Assembly: GCA_964634255.1 (NCBI GenBank)
Contig: CAZWJC010000003.1
Coordinates: 1-64,000 of the forward strand
DNA length: 64,000 nucleotides
Source of the DNA: MWDV01 sp964634255
GTDB lineage: Bacteria > Verrucomicrobiota > Verrucomicrobiia > Limisphaerales > MWDV01
Direction: 5' to 3'
Positions within the stretch are counted from its first letter, which is position 1. Each line of letters opens with the position of its first letter. This document shows positions 8,803 to 17,022 of the stretch, one piece after another. A model generated the notes under the pieces. The model made no database searches. It saw nothing but the letters and a program-made list of their open reading frames with translations, and was not told where the DNA came from. The position numbers and the translations under genes were made by a program.

Positions 8803-9339
8803 CTAGTAAACCACGAGCGATTTGACCGGGTCGTCTCCGAGCTTCGCCCGCCCCGCCAGGAAGCTGAGCTCAATCAGGAAGGCAACCTGCAGAATCTTGC
8901 CCCCGAGCTTTCTCACCAACTCGACTGATGCCGCAGCCGTGCCGCCGGTGGCCAGAAGGTCGTCAATGAGCAGCACCCGCGCTCCTGACTTGATGGCATC
9001 CACATGGATCGCGATCGTGTTCGAGCCGTACTCCAAGGCGTAGTCCTGCTCATGCGTACGATAGGGCAGCTTCCCCTTCTTCCGCACGGGCACGAAGCCG
9101 GCATTCAACTTGAGCGCGGCCCCGGCAGCAAAGATAAATCCACGCGCGTCTATCCCGACCACGATGTCCACGTCCCCCGGCTTCAAACCCGCCGTGAGCA
9201 GATCAATGCTTCCCGCAAAGAGCCGTGGATCCGCCAGCATGGGCGTGATGTCCTTGAACTGAATGCCCGGCTTGGGAAAGTCGGGAACGTTGCGAATGGC
9301 CAGTTCGATGTCCTTGGCCGTAACGGGCGGTGGATTCAT
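8803..9339 (-). CDS. apt: Adenine phosphoribosyltransferase
   Basis: This 178-aa salvage enzyme makes AMP from adenine and PRPP. The PRPP-binding motif VLLIDDLLATGGTAAA (about residues 120-135) and the N-terminal FPKPGIQFKDITPML are diagnostic of Apt. The length is normal. It lies 9 nt after the sigma factor gene and 8 nt before the OGG-like gene, so the three are probably co-transcribed. Confidence 0.96.
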   Translation of the reverse strand: MNPPPVTAKDIELAIRNVPDFPKPGIQFKDITPMLADPRLFAGSIDLLTAGLKPGDVDIVVGIDARGFIFAAGAALKLNAGFVPVRKKGKLPYRTHEQDYALEYGSNTIAIHVDAIKSGARVLLIDDLLATGGTAAASVELVRKLGGKILQVAFLIELSFLAGRAKLGDDPVKSLVVY

Positions 9340-9348
9340 GCAGGCGGA

Positions 9349-10374
9349 TCAGTCTTTGGAAGTTTCGAGTTTCTGAATCATCTTGCGCAGTTTGCGCAGG
9401 GCGATGTTCTGGATCTGACGCACGCGTTCGCGTGTAACGCCGAACTTCTCCCCTACTTCTTCCAGAGTCTTTTCGGTACCGCCGTCCAACCCGAAGCGAT
9501 AGGTGAGAATGGTGGCTTCGCGATTGTCCAGCTTCTTGACCATGTCCTGCAGCATCGAGGTGACAGTCTTGCCTTCAAGTTGCTCGTAGGGTGTGTAGGC
9601 CGCCTCGTCCGGCACGATCTCAGAAAAGTTGTTCGTGTCATCGTCCCCAATGGGAGCATCCAATGACGCGGGGCGCACAGAGGCCATACGCATCTGAGCG
9701 ATACGGCCAGGCGTGGTGTGCAACTCCTCGGCGAGTTCCTCGTCGGTCGGTTCGCGACCAAATTCCTCCTGCAGCTTCATCGCGATGCGCCGCATGCGCG
9801 AAATTTTGTCCACCAAGTGAACCGGCAGGCGAATGGTTTTGGACTGGTTGGCCAGCGCGCGCTTGATGGATTGCTTGATCCACCACGAACCGTAAGTTGA
9901 GAGCTTCCCGCCTTTCTTTGGGTCGAAGCGCTCGACCGCTTTCATCAACCCGATGTTGCCTTCACTGATCAGATCCAGCAGCGGCAAACCGATGCCCTCG
10001 TAATCCCGGGCGATCTTGACCACCAGCCGCAGGTTGGCCTTGATCATGTGCTCGCGGGCCTTCTTGTCGCCCTTCTTGATCCGCGCGGCCAGTTCGATTT
10101 CCTCCTGCGGTGTCAGCAGCTTGACCTGCCCGATCTCGCGCAGGTAGAGCTTGATGGCCGTATCTCCGTCGTAGCTCGAACGGTCGCGCTCGGCCGTTGG
10201 CGCGGGTTCGGGTTCAGTCACCGTGGCGGTTGCTCCTGCGGCCGTTGGCGAGCTCGCAACCGGCGTCGATTGGAGCGGCGGCTTGCGCCACCGGATGAAG
10301 GGTAACGACCGTCCCGTGGGTTTGCGGGCGGCCGTCAGTGCGGCTGGCTTGTGCGGTCTAGGTTTCGCAGCCAT
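9349..10374 (-). CDS. RNA polymerase sigma-70 factor, RpoD/SigA family, without region 1.1
   Basis: This 341-aa sigma factor holds region 1.2 (TAIKLYLREIGQVKLLTPQ), region 2 with NLRLVVKIARDY and the -10-recognition/melting segment GGKLSTYGSWWIKQSI, region 3, and region 4 ending TLEEVGEKFGVTRERVRQI (-35 recognition helix). A Pro/Ala-rich N-terminal tail of about 75 residues replaces the acidic region 1.1. It could be the housekeeping factor of this lineage or a group 2 paralogue, and the window cannot decide. It starts 86 nt downstream of upp and probably heads the sigma-apt-ogg-comB unit. Its promoter preference bears on the TANNNT starts noted elsewhere. Confidence 0.93.
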   Translation of the reverse strand: MAAKPRPHKPAALTAARKPTGRSLPFIRWRKPPLQSTPVASSPTAAGATATVTEPEPAPTAERDRSSYDGDTAIKLYLREIGQVKLLTPQEEIELAARIKKGDKKAREHMIKANLRLVVKIARDYEGIGLPLLDLISEGNIGLMKAVERFDPKKGGKLSTYGSWWIKQSIKRALANQSKTIRLPVHLVDKISRMRRIAMKLQEEFGREPTDEELAEELHTTPGRIAQMRMASVRPASLDAPIGDDDTNNFSEIVPDEAAYTPYEQLEGKTVTSMLQDMVKKLDNREATILTYRFGLDGGTEKTLEEVGEKFGVTRERVRQIQNIALRKLRKMIQKLETSKD

Positions 10375-10460
10375 AGGCTGGTGGCAGGATTGAAGTTCGC
10401 CCGCAGCCGTGCAAGCAAATTTGCCGCAACGTCATGCGTGCGGCGGACGCCCATGCCGGG

Positions 10461-11084
10461 CTAAACACCAAACAACCGGTCCCCCGCATCGCCGAGTCCC
10501 GGTAGAATGTAACCCTTGTGGTTCAGGCGCTCGTCAATGGCCGCCGTAAAGATCGGCAGTCCGCGGTACTTGGCCCGAACACAGCGAATACCTTCGGGTG
10601 CTGCGACGAGGCTGACCAAACACACGCGCCGAGCCTTGGCTTCAGCGAGCAGATCCAGCGCCGCCACCGCGCTGCCTCCAGTGGCCAGCATGGGATCAAT
10701 CAGGATGACCTCGAACTTGCTCAGGTCCTTGGGCAGACTCTTGTGGTAGAAGTTCGCGCGCAGCGTGGTCTCCTCGCGCTTGAGGCCAATGAACCCGACG
10801 CGGGCGCTGGGAATCAGTTGGAGGATACCGTCCAGCATGCCCAGGCCCGCACGCAGTACGGGAACCAGCACCACCTCGCGCTGAAGGTGAAAACCATTCG
10901 TGGCGGCGAGCGGCGTGGTCACTCGGCATCGCTGCACGGCGAATGAACGCGTGGCCTCGTAAAGCATGAGTGCCGCAACCTCGCTGAGCACCCGGCGGAA
11001 CTCCTGCGGGCCGGTACGCTTATCGCGCAGCCGGGTGAGGTTGTGCTGGACCAGCGGGTGTCCGATGACGGTGACGCCTTTCAC
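10461..11084 (-). CDS. upp: Uracil phosphoribosyltransferase
   Basis: This 207-aa salvage enzyme converts uracil and PRPP to UMP. Recognisable segments are HPLVQHNLTRLRD at the N-terminus, the PRPP loop LIDPMLATGGSAVAAL, and the uracil-binding C-terminal region YILPGLGDAGDRLFG. Length is normal. Only 3 nt separate it from the sppA stop, so it is co-transcribed with sppA. Confidence 0.97.
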   Translation of the reverse strand: MKGVTVIGHPLVQHNLTRLRDKRTGPQEFRRVLSEVAALMLYEATRSFAVQRCRVTTPLAATNGFHLQREVVLVPVLRAGLGMLDGILQLIPSARVGFIGLKREETTLRANFYHKSLPKDLSKFEVILIDPMLATGGSAVAALDLLAEAKARRVCLVSLVAAPEGIRCVRAKYRGLPIFTAAIDERLNHKGYILPGLGDAGDRLFGV

Positions 11085-11087
11085 GGT

Positions 11088-12230
11088 TCAATGCAGGTAG
11101 CTGGGTGGGAGGAAATAGATCTGGCCAGCGTTGATCTTCGGCAGCTCCACGCCGAGGTCCAGTTTCACGGTCGTTTGCGCCCGACTCTCACCAAAAAACC
11201 GGAACAGGTCGGCGAACTCAATTCGCTGCTGGTACCGCACGACGTTTGCGCTGGAGATGCCGGCCAGCTTCCGCGCCCGCGCCGTGGCGGTGGCAAAGTC
11301 GCCCAACTCATCAACGAAGCCGCGCTTGAACGCCTCGCTCCCGGAGAACACGCGACCATCGGCGTATTTCTCCCAGTCTTCCACCAGCGTCTGGCCCGCG
11401 TTCTTGTTTTTGCTCGCCGCCTCTTCGCGCCCGTCGGCCACCACGCCTTTGAATTGCTGATAGACCTCGTCAATCAACCCCTGCAGCATCTCCCGCTCTT
11501 CTTCGGGAATGGTGTTCGGGTCGCGGGAGCCGCTCAGCATGTCTTTGAACTTGCCGCTCTTGAAGGTGTAGGGGCGGATGCCGACCTTGTCCATGAGTCC
11601 CCGGTAATTCCACGACGACATGATTACACCAATGCTGCCGGTAAGCGTCAACTCATTGGCCACAATCCAGCGGCTGGCCACCGCCACATAATACCCGCCA
11701 GACGCGGCGAGATTGCCCATTGACGCCACCACCGGTTTTCCGGATTTCTCCTGGAACGCGGCGACCACCTTGTTGATCTCATCAGACGCAAGCACTTCGC
11801 CTCCGGGCGAATCAATCTTGAGCACGACCGCTTTTACCTTGGAGTCCTCTTCAGCACGTTTGAGTTGCGCCTTAATGACGTCCACCAGGTTAAAACCCGC
11901 CGGGTCCACGACCTCACTGGTGATGACACCCTCCAATTCCACGACCGCGATCTTGGCTGAAGCATCGTTGTCCTCAACGAGAACTTCATCGAGTCGCGGG
12001 CCTGCCGCCTGGTGGTACGACGTTTGAATGTTGGCGAAGCTGCCGAGACTGCTGACCAAACCCAAGGCGACCAAGCCTCCACCGACCACGACCACAACGA
12101 CCACCACCAACAGGACGATCTTCCACGCGTTGCTCTTCCTCGGCTTGGGCGGCGGCGGCGGCTGAATCACCGGCGGCGGCGGGAGCGGCGGTGGCTGCAT
12201 TCCAATCGAGGGCGTTTCACTGTTTTCCAT
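11088..12230 (-). CDS. sppA: Signal peptide peptidase SppA (S49 family, short form)
   Basis: This 380-aa membrane-anchored serine peptidase degrades cleaved signal peptides. A Pro-rich cytoplasmic N-terminus (PPPLPPPPVIQPPPPPKP) precedes one transmembrane helix (about residues 35-62, rich in Val). The S49 core follows. The nucleophile S177 lies in NLAASGGYYVAV, and the general-base lysine lies within KSGKFKD (residues 224-230), the spacing seen in single-domain Bacillus-type SppA. TLTGSIGVI is also conserved. The polyproline tail is unusual. It appears to be transcribed from a leaderless promoter and followed by upp. Confidence 0.93.
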   Translation of the reverse strand: MENSETPSIGMQPPPLPPPPVIQPPPPPKPRKSNAWKIVLLVVVVVVVVGGGLVALGLVSSLGSFANIQTSYHQAAGPRLDEVLVEDNDASAKIAVVELEGVITSEVVDPAGFNLVDVIKAQLKRAEEDSKVKAVVLKIDSPGGEVLASDEINKVVAAFQEKSGKPVVASMGNLAASGGYYVAVASRWIVANELTLTGSIGVIMSSWNYRGLMDKVGIRPYTFKSGKFKDMLSGSRDPNTIPEEEREMLQGLIDEVYQQFKGVVADGREEAASKNKNAGQTLVEDWEKYADGRVFSGSEAFKRGFVDELGDFATATARARKLAGISSANVVRYQQRIEFADLFRFFGESRAQTTVKLDLGVELPKINAGQIYFLPPSYLH

Positions 12231-12236
12231 GGGCCG

Positions 12237-12265
12237 ACACTAGCGCAAAGGCCAGAGACGGGCAA
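12237..12265 (-). promoter_or_regulatory. Putative leaderless promoter for sppA-upp
   Basis: On the minus strand TTGCCC (12265-12260), a 17-nt spacer and TAGTGT (12242-12237) end 6 nt before the ATG at 12230. The predicted start of transcription is the A of the start codon. Confidence 0.55.
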
Positions 12266-12433
12266 GGGGCTTGGCGCGTGACCGCGTCGCCGGAAGGACG
12301 GTGGCAAGTTGCCGGGAGGTGGATGCACGCACCACGCCGGGTTCTCTTGGAGGTGGGTTCAGGACAAGCTCGTCCGTCAATGCCGGGGAACAAGATCTCT
12401 GCGTCTGCATCGTCGTCGTCCTGGCAGCAACCT

Positions 12434-12450
12434 CGAGCGAGCTCCGCTCG
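12434..12450 (-). other. Short GC hairpin just past the response-regulator stop
   Basis: CGAGCG/CGCTCG form a perfect 6-bp stem with a 5-nt loop, starting 6 nt downstream of the minus-strand stop at 12456. There is no T-run, so it could be a weak terminator or an RNA 3'-end stabiliser. The rest of 12231-12455 shows no gene. Confidence 0.3.
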
Positions 12451-12455
12451 CCACT

Positions 12456-13976
12456 TCAAGCCCCAGGAGCCGGCGCGCTGGCTTCGGCACTTCCCGGCCG
12501 AAGGAGTCGGAACTGCTCCAGCAACGCCAACGGAGCGATCGGGACTTCTGCCCCACCCCGACGCGCCACGAAGACTCCGAAGACGGTGCCGTCCATACGT
12601 CTCACGCAATAAAGTGCGGCGTTACGGTAGCGCCAGAGGAGCAGTTCCGGGCGCACGCGTCGTGCGAGAAGCACATCCCACGTATCCGCCACGCAGCGCA
12701 AGGCTTGCGCCGTGGCCGCCGCAGGGAACTCGGCAGAATCCTGATCACTGACGAATTTCGCGTCGGCACCGCGCAACGCCCGGCACAGTTCCCCCGCCAC
12801 CGAGGGAACCTGCCACATCCAGTTGGCCATCAATTCCCATGCACATTGCACCGGGGCGGCGGGACTGAAGAGTCCCGGAGACTGGGACGACCGTTCCACG
12901 CCAACCAGCGTTCCACTGGTGGCAGTGACGAGAACCACGGACCGGGCCTGCGGGGTTTCAATCTCCAGCCGGTCGAAATCACCCAACGTGAGGCCCTGGG
13001 CCAAGCGTTGGGACTTTTGGGAGAGGAACTCGAAGAACGAAACCCAGTTCGCCCGATCGCGGCACTGCCATTCGTGCAGCACGTCGCCGCTGCTGGAACA
13101 GACCAGCATTTCGAGCAACCGCGGGCGTTCACCCGCCGCGGTGGTTTCGGGCGCCGGTCGTTCGCCGGCCTCTTGGATGGCCAAGAGCGTCTCCACCTTA
13201 TCCTGTGCGGATGGCACAGGGGACACGGCCTCAGCCACCACCTCCGGCGGCGGTTGCGCTGCAATCGCCTCATCGCGCTGCCGCGCCGCCTCCATCAACA
13301 GGAATTCCCACTGCCCGGAAATGGTCCGGGATGGCGGCTCGGCGAAGCTGCGCAAGTTGAACTGCCCCCCACGCAGCGCGAGCAACCGGTTGAAGGCCTG
13401 CTCACCTTGAAGCACGCCCGCCTGCGCGTGAACAATCTGCCCGTGCTCAACGAAAATCTCTCCGCGCATCGAACCGTCGGCGACCTCCAGCACGGACGAC
13501 TTGCGGGCCAGGCATTCCATCTGAAGGACATCATCCAGACCGACGCGGCGCATCACCCCGCGAAAACCCTGGTCCGAATGGAAGCGCAGCAACTCCGTCA
13601 GCGCGAGATACACCTGCAGCCAGGCCGCCTCCTCCGTCGGTTTCGCGAGGAACAAGTCCGCGCCGTTCGCCAGGCACGCTGTCCGGCGTTCCTCGCTCGG
13701 CATGCTGGTCAACACCGCCTTCTGGATTTGCGGATGCCCCCGGTGCAGCAACGCGAGCAACTGGATGCCATCCATGACTGCCATCTCCACGTCCACCACG
13801 GCCAGGTGCACGGTGCGCTCACGCAGCACGGTGAAGGCCTCGCCTGCACTCCCAGCCGTGACAATGTCCCACGCTCCACCGCTGAGGGTCCTCATCAACT
13901 CCGTTACGTGCCGGAGAAACTGCGGATCATCGTCCACGAACAACACGCGACGCCGACAATTCAACTCGGTGCTCAT
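12456..13976 (-). CDS. Response regulator with DUF4388 (PATAN) domain
   Basis: This 506-aa protein starts with a CheY-like receiver: VLFVDDDPQFLRHV, the phosphoacceptor Asp in LAVVDVEMAVMDG, Thr in AVLTSMP, and Lys in LFLAKP. A DUF4388/PATAN domain follows (about residues 150-260, GLDDVLQMECLARKSSVLEV and GEIFVEHGQIVHAQAG). A C-terminal region after a Glu/Pro-rich linker resembles Roadblock/LC7-like modules, but only loosely. I chose the ATG at 13976 over an upstream start at 14042 because it overlaps the HEAT gene stop as ATGA. PATAN regulators work in chemotaxis-, pilus- or gliding-linked signalling. The coupled HEAT protein is the likely partner. Confidence 0.88.
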   Translation of the reverse strand: MSTELNCRRRVLFVDDDPQFLRHVTELMRTLSGGAWDIVTAGSAGEAFTVLRERTVHLAVVDVEMAVMDGIQLLALLHRGHPQIQKAVLTSMPSEERRTACLANGADLFLAKPTEEAAWLQVYLALTELLRFHSDQGFRGVMRRVGLDDVLQMECLARKSSVLEVADGSMRGEIFVEHGQIVHAQAGVLQGEQAFNRLLALRGGQFNLRSFAEPPSRTISGQWEFLLMEAARQRDEAIAAQPPPEVVAEAVSPVPSAQDKVETLLAIQEAGERPAPETTAAGERPRLLEMLVCSSSGDVLHEWQCRDRANWVSFFEFLSQKSQRLAQGLTLGDFDRLEIETPQARSVVLVTATSGTLVGVERSSQSPGLFSPAAPVQCAWELMANWMWQVPSVAGELCRALRGADAKFVSDQDSAEFPAAATAQALRCVADTWDVLLARRVRPELLLWRYRNAALYCVRRMDGTVFGVFVARRGGAEVPIAPLALLEQFRLLRPGSAEASAPAPGA

Positions 13977-15370
13977 GCGCGCGTCTCCTGACTGGACTGG
14001 TTGAATGTGGCAAGGGTGTCCCGGACCGCGACTTGCACCCACGGACAGACATCGTTGAGTGCCTGACGCAAGGCGTCGGCACAGGTGTGCAACTGCATCC
14101 GCCCGATGGCCTCCACGGCCGCGAGCCGCACCGCTTCATCCCCGTCCTGCAACAACGCGGCAAACACCTCGGCGGTGAGTTGCTCCCGCTGCTGCGCTTG
14201 GACCCGCTCCGACGTTCGGGATAGTTCCGCGACCGTCAAGCCCGTGATACGCTTCAACAACAGCACGGCCGCATATTGCACCCCGGAGTCCTCATGCTTG
14301 GTGGCGGCTTGCAGGCGGCTGACCATGTTTTGCGCACACGCGGCGCGCTCCCACGTGGCGGAAATCTTGTTCAACGCGCGTTGCGCCGCCTGCCGCACCC
14401 CGGAATGCACGTCCACCAGGTTCGGCAGCAATGCCTCGATCGCCTGCTCATCCCCCAGCGCAGCAACCGTGTCGCACGCCATCTGCCGCACTTCCGGGTC
14501 CGGATCACTCAGCTTGCCGATGGCTGCGCCCAACGCGCGACGCTGCCCCAGCCGCCGCAGCGCTTCCAGCGCCGTGCTCCGCACCTGCCAGTCCTTGTCA
14601 TCCAAGACGGCGATTAGTGGTTCGACCGCCTGCTCGTCGCCGAGTCGGCCCAAGGCGGTTGCCGCTGCAGCCCGCACGTTCCGCTCACGATCTCTGAGGG
14701 CAAAGGTCAGCCCGCCGACAGCTTCTCGGCCCTGCTGAAGCGCCAAGGCTTCGGCCGCCGCCGTGCGCACCAGCGCGTCCCCATCCTTCAAGGCGAACAA
14801 CAGCGGCTTCAAGACGGCAAGCGACGACATGCTGCCCAGCACATTGGCCGCCTGTACCCGCTGCTGATACGAACCTTCTCGCAACACATTCGCCAGCGGC
14901 GCGATTGCGTCCGGGCCGAACGTTGCCGCGCGCTGGAGATCGCCAGACGCGATGCAATACTGCAGTTCCTGCTCCGGGTTGGTGGGCTGCCAGCCAAAGC
15001 TCCTGAGCACCTGTGCCACCACCCATTGGACCGAGGCAGGTCCGGTCATCAACAGCACCTCCAGCGGGCCAATGGCGCTTCGATCCCCAATCCGCCTGAG
15101 CGCTTGTCCCACCGCCTCCAGCACCTCAGGGGGCGCACCGCTCAAGGCTTTGAGCAAGAATGGAACGGCCTCCGGATCCTTCAACTCGCCCAGCGCCCCG
15201 GCGGCCTCAATCCGCACCTGCGGTTCCGCATCGCTCAGGGCGGCGGCAAACAGTTCCAGCGCCCCAGCGTCACCGGCCTTGCGAAGCTTCTGCACCGTGC
15301 GCAGACGCGTCTCGGACGATTTGGCAGCAAGCTGCCGCTTCGCCAACCAGAGATGTGGTTGAAACGTCAT
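13973..15370 (-). CDS. HEAT-repeat protein
   Basis: This protein of about 465 aa is built almost wholly of HEAT/PBS-lyase-type helical repeats with a period of about 31-33 residues. Examples are EPQVRIEAAGALGELKDPEAV, DALVRTAAAEALALQQGREAV, ERNVRAAAATALGRLGDEQAV and DWQVRSTALEALRRLGQRRAL. It should act as a cytoplasmic interaction scaffold. The ATG at 15370 (MTFQPHLW) is preferred over a GTG at 15445 because it begins the repeat-bearing region. The stop overlaps the response regulator start, so the two proteins are probably made in fixed ratio and act together. Confidence 0.88.
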   Translation of the reverse strand: MTFQPHLWLAKRQLAAKSSETRLRTVQKLRKAGDAGALELFAAALSDAEPQVRIEAAGALGELKDPEAVPFLLKALSGAPPEVLEAVGQALRRIGDRSAIGPLEVLLMTGPASVQWVVAQVLRSFGWQPTNPEQELQYCIASGDLQRAATFGPDAIAPLANVLREGSYQQRVQAANVLGSMSSLAVLKPLLFALKDGDALVRTAAAEALALQQGREAVGGLTFALRDRERNVRAAAATALGRLGDEQAVEPLIAVLDDKDWQVRSTALEALRRLGQRRALGAAIGKLSDPDPEVRQMACDTVAALGDEQAIEALLPNLVDVHSGVRQAAQRALNKISATWERAACAQNMVSRLQAATKHEDSGVQYAAVLLLKRITGLTVAELSRTSERVQAQQREQLTAEVFAALLQDGDEAVRLAAVEAIGRMQLHTCADALRQALNDVCPWVQVAVRDTLATFNQSSQETRA

Positions 15371-15460
15371 TCCCGACCGTGAATCCGAACCCGCACCATG
15401 CGATCCGACTCTCGCTAGACTAAACGATCGTGGCACCGGCCACACGCCGTTTCTCTGAGC

Positions 15461-15895
15461 TTAGGAAGGCATGGCAGCAAGTTCAAGTCGGGGAAACTCC
15501 CCCCACTTGCGGCCAACGGCCCCTTTTTCCCCCTCGTCTAAAAGGCACAGACACGCGTCCACACAATCGATCACCCGACGTACATCAAGCCGAAGCTGGA
15601 ACGGCGCGTAGCCTGCCAGATTGCTCCGGGCGAGCCGGAGCAACGCCGCGCCGGGTTGCGGTCGTCCCCGCTGCAAATGCAGAAACGCCCCGGCGAGCTG
15701 AATCAGCCCCTTGTAGTACCGCCCTTCCGGACCTTGACGCTGCCCAAGCCAAAGCGGCTCCAGCGCTTCATGCGCTTCGAAAAAGCACTGCCGGTTGAAG
15801 TTTTCGACGAAAGCCAGATAGCGTGGGTCGGACGTAGGACCATCGGTTGCAGCGCCCGGCGATGCCGCCGATTGCTCAGGACTGTTCACGCCCAC
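15461..15895 (-). CDS. DUF309 domain protein
   Basis: This 144-aa protein carries the DUF309 core: FNRQCFFEAHEALEPLWLGQ (about residues 34-53), YYKGLIQLAGAFLHLQRG, then NLAGYAPFQLRLDVRRVI. The family is helical, widespread and of unknown function. The HEALE and KGLIQLA motifs are its hallmark. The start shown is GTG and is not certain, since an N-terminal Gly/Ala/Pro-rich tail of about 25 residues precedes the domain. It lies 90 nt upstream of the HEAT gene in the same direction. Confidence 0.8.
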   Translation of the reverse strand: MGVNSPEQSAASPGAATDGPTSDPRYLAFVENFNRQCFFEAHEALEPLWLGQRQGPEGRYYKGLIQLAGAFLHLQRGRPQPGAALLRLARSNLAGYAPFQLRLDVRRVIDCVDACLCLLDEGEKGAVGRKWGEFPRLELAAMPS

Positions 15896-15971
15896 CCCAT
15901 AGGTTCAACCGACTCGGCTATTACCCGCCCGCCGCCGGTGTTTACGTGGTTTGGAGGACTGGTCAGCGCCC

Positions 15972-16847
15972 TCATTTCACTGGTCGCGTGGAGCGATCCT
16001 GCAACCACGCCACGTCGGGATTGCCGGGCGACGTGAAGTGGTCGTTTACGAATCCGCCAGGCACGATGGGCGGCGTGGTGCGACTGTCACGCCATCGCCT
16101 AATCTCCGAATGCCCGTCCGCGAAGGAGAACCCGCAGGCGAGGTGGTGATAATAGCCGGGTAGATCGTAGAAGCCGTATTCGTCGGACTTGCTCGGCCAG
16201 CCCGCCATGCGCGTGCCGAAATTGCCCATGTCGATGCTATCCTCCCGCATATCGAGAAACACAAATACCTTGGTCGGTCCGGGATCGGACAACTCGGCCT
16301 GCTTCAGGTAAATCTTGTAATCGCTAAAAGGCGGCCCCCAATACCCATCCGTTCCGCCCCAACCGCCGAGGAAGATATTCATGGACATGCTCCGCACGCG
16401 CGGCTTGCGTTGACCGTTGACCACCACCGCTGAGGTATCTGCGGGGCATTTCCAAATCTGCAGATTCCGTCCGCTGTAGGGCCACAGTGGGCTTTTCTTG
16501 ATGGTCAAATCAGGATTCCAATTCGAAGGATCACCGGGATCAAACGTCAGCGTGCCGGTGATCCATGCCCCGGCTTCCGTCTCGGGACGATACGGATCCT
16601 CACTGGCGAAGAGCAGCTTGTCGTTGTTGTCCTCGGAGTACATCCGCCATGCGAGCGCGAGCTGACGGTGATTGTTCATGCAAGAGATGCCGTGGGTCTT
16701 CGCCTTCGCCTTGCCCAGCGTCGGCAAGAGCATGGCGGCGAGCACACCGATAATCGCAATGACCACCAGCAACTCGATCAAGGTGAAAGCTCCCCTGCCC
16801 GGCCTCGCGCCGGCTTGCATGCCTCGCTGGAACTCGCGCCGCGTCAT
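15972..16847 (-). CDS. Type II secretion-style pseudopilin (prepilin N-methylation domain protein)
   Basis: This 291-aa protein has a prepilin-peptidase site and the hydrophobic N-helix (GAFTLIELLVVIAIIGVLAA, from about residue 19), then GKAKAKTHGISCMNNHRQLALAW. This is the pattern of the large prepilin-like families in Verrucomicrobiota and Planctomycetota, and the C-terminal FADGHSEIRRW is typical. The usual GFTLIE is GAFTLIE here. Two starts are possible. Met1 at 16847 gives a leader of only about 5 nt after the predicted promoter. Met10 at 16820 gives a 10-residue prepilin leader and a normal short mRNA leader. Confidence 0.9.
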   Translation of the reverse strand: MTRREFQRGMQAGARPGRGAFTLIELLVVIAIIGVLAAMLLPTLGKAKAKTHGISCMNNHRQLALAWRMYSEDNNDKLLFASEDPYRPETEAGAWITGTLTFDPGDPSNWNPDLTIKKSPLWPYSGRNLQIWKCPADTSAVVVNGQRKPRVRSMSMNIFLGGWGGTDGYWGPPFSDYKIYLKQAELSDPGPTKVFVFLDMREDSIDMGNFGTRMAGWPSKSDEYGFYDLPGYYHHLACGFSFADGHSEIRRWRDSRTTPPIVPGGFVNDHFTSPGNPDVAWLQDRSTRPVK

Positions 16848-16858
16848 GTCTTGGCGGC

Positions 16859-16888
16859 ATTATACGCTCGGTCCGATATCTCTGCCAA
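16859..16888 (-). promoter_or_regulatory. Consensus-like promoter for the pseudopilin gene
   Basis: On the minus strand TTGGCA (16888-16883), an 18-nt spacer and a perfect TATAAT (16864-16859). Predicted initiation near 16852 lies 5 nt from Met1 or about 32 nt from Met10. This favours Met10 or near-leaderless translation. Confidence 0.7.
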
Positions 16889-17022
16889 TCCCCCAACTTG
16901 GCCCGACGGGGCCGTTCTCGTCCGGAAGTGACGGCGGTCTTTTTCAGTTGCTCCCCGCCCCGGCTTCACGCCACTTTCACAAGCGACAGCAACGCCGTGA
17001 ACCACAACCTCAAGTCGAAGCC

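Noticed and set aside
12309..13991. 560-codon open frame on the plus strand
   Set aside because: It lies opposite the response regulator, which has clear receiver and PATAN motifs. The plus-strand translation is low-complexity and His/Arg-rich.
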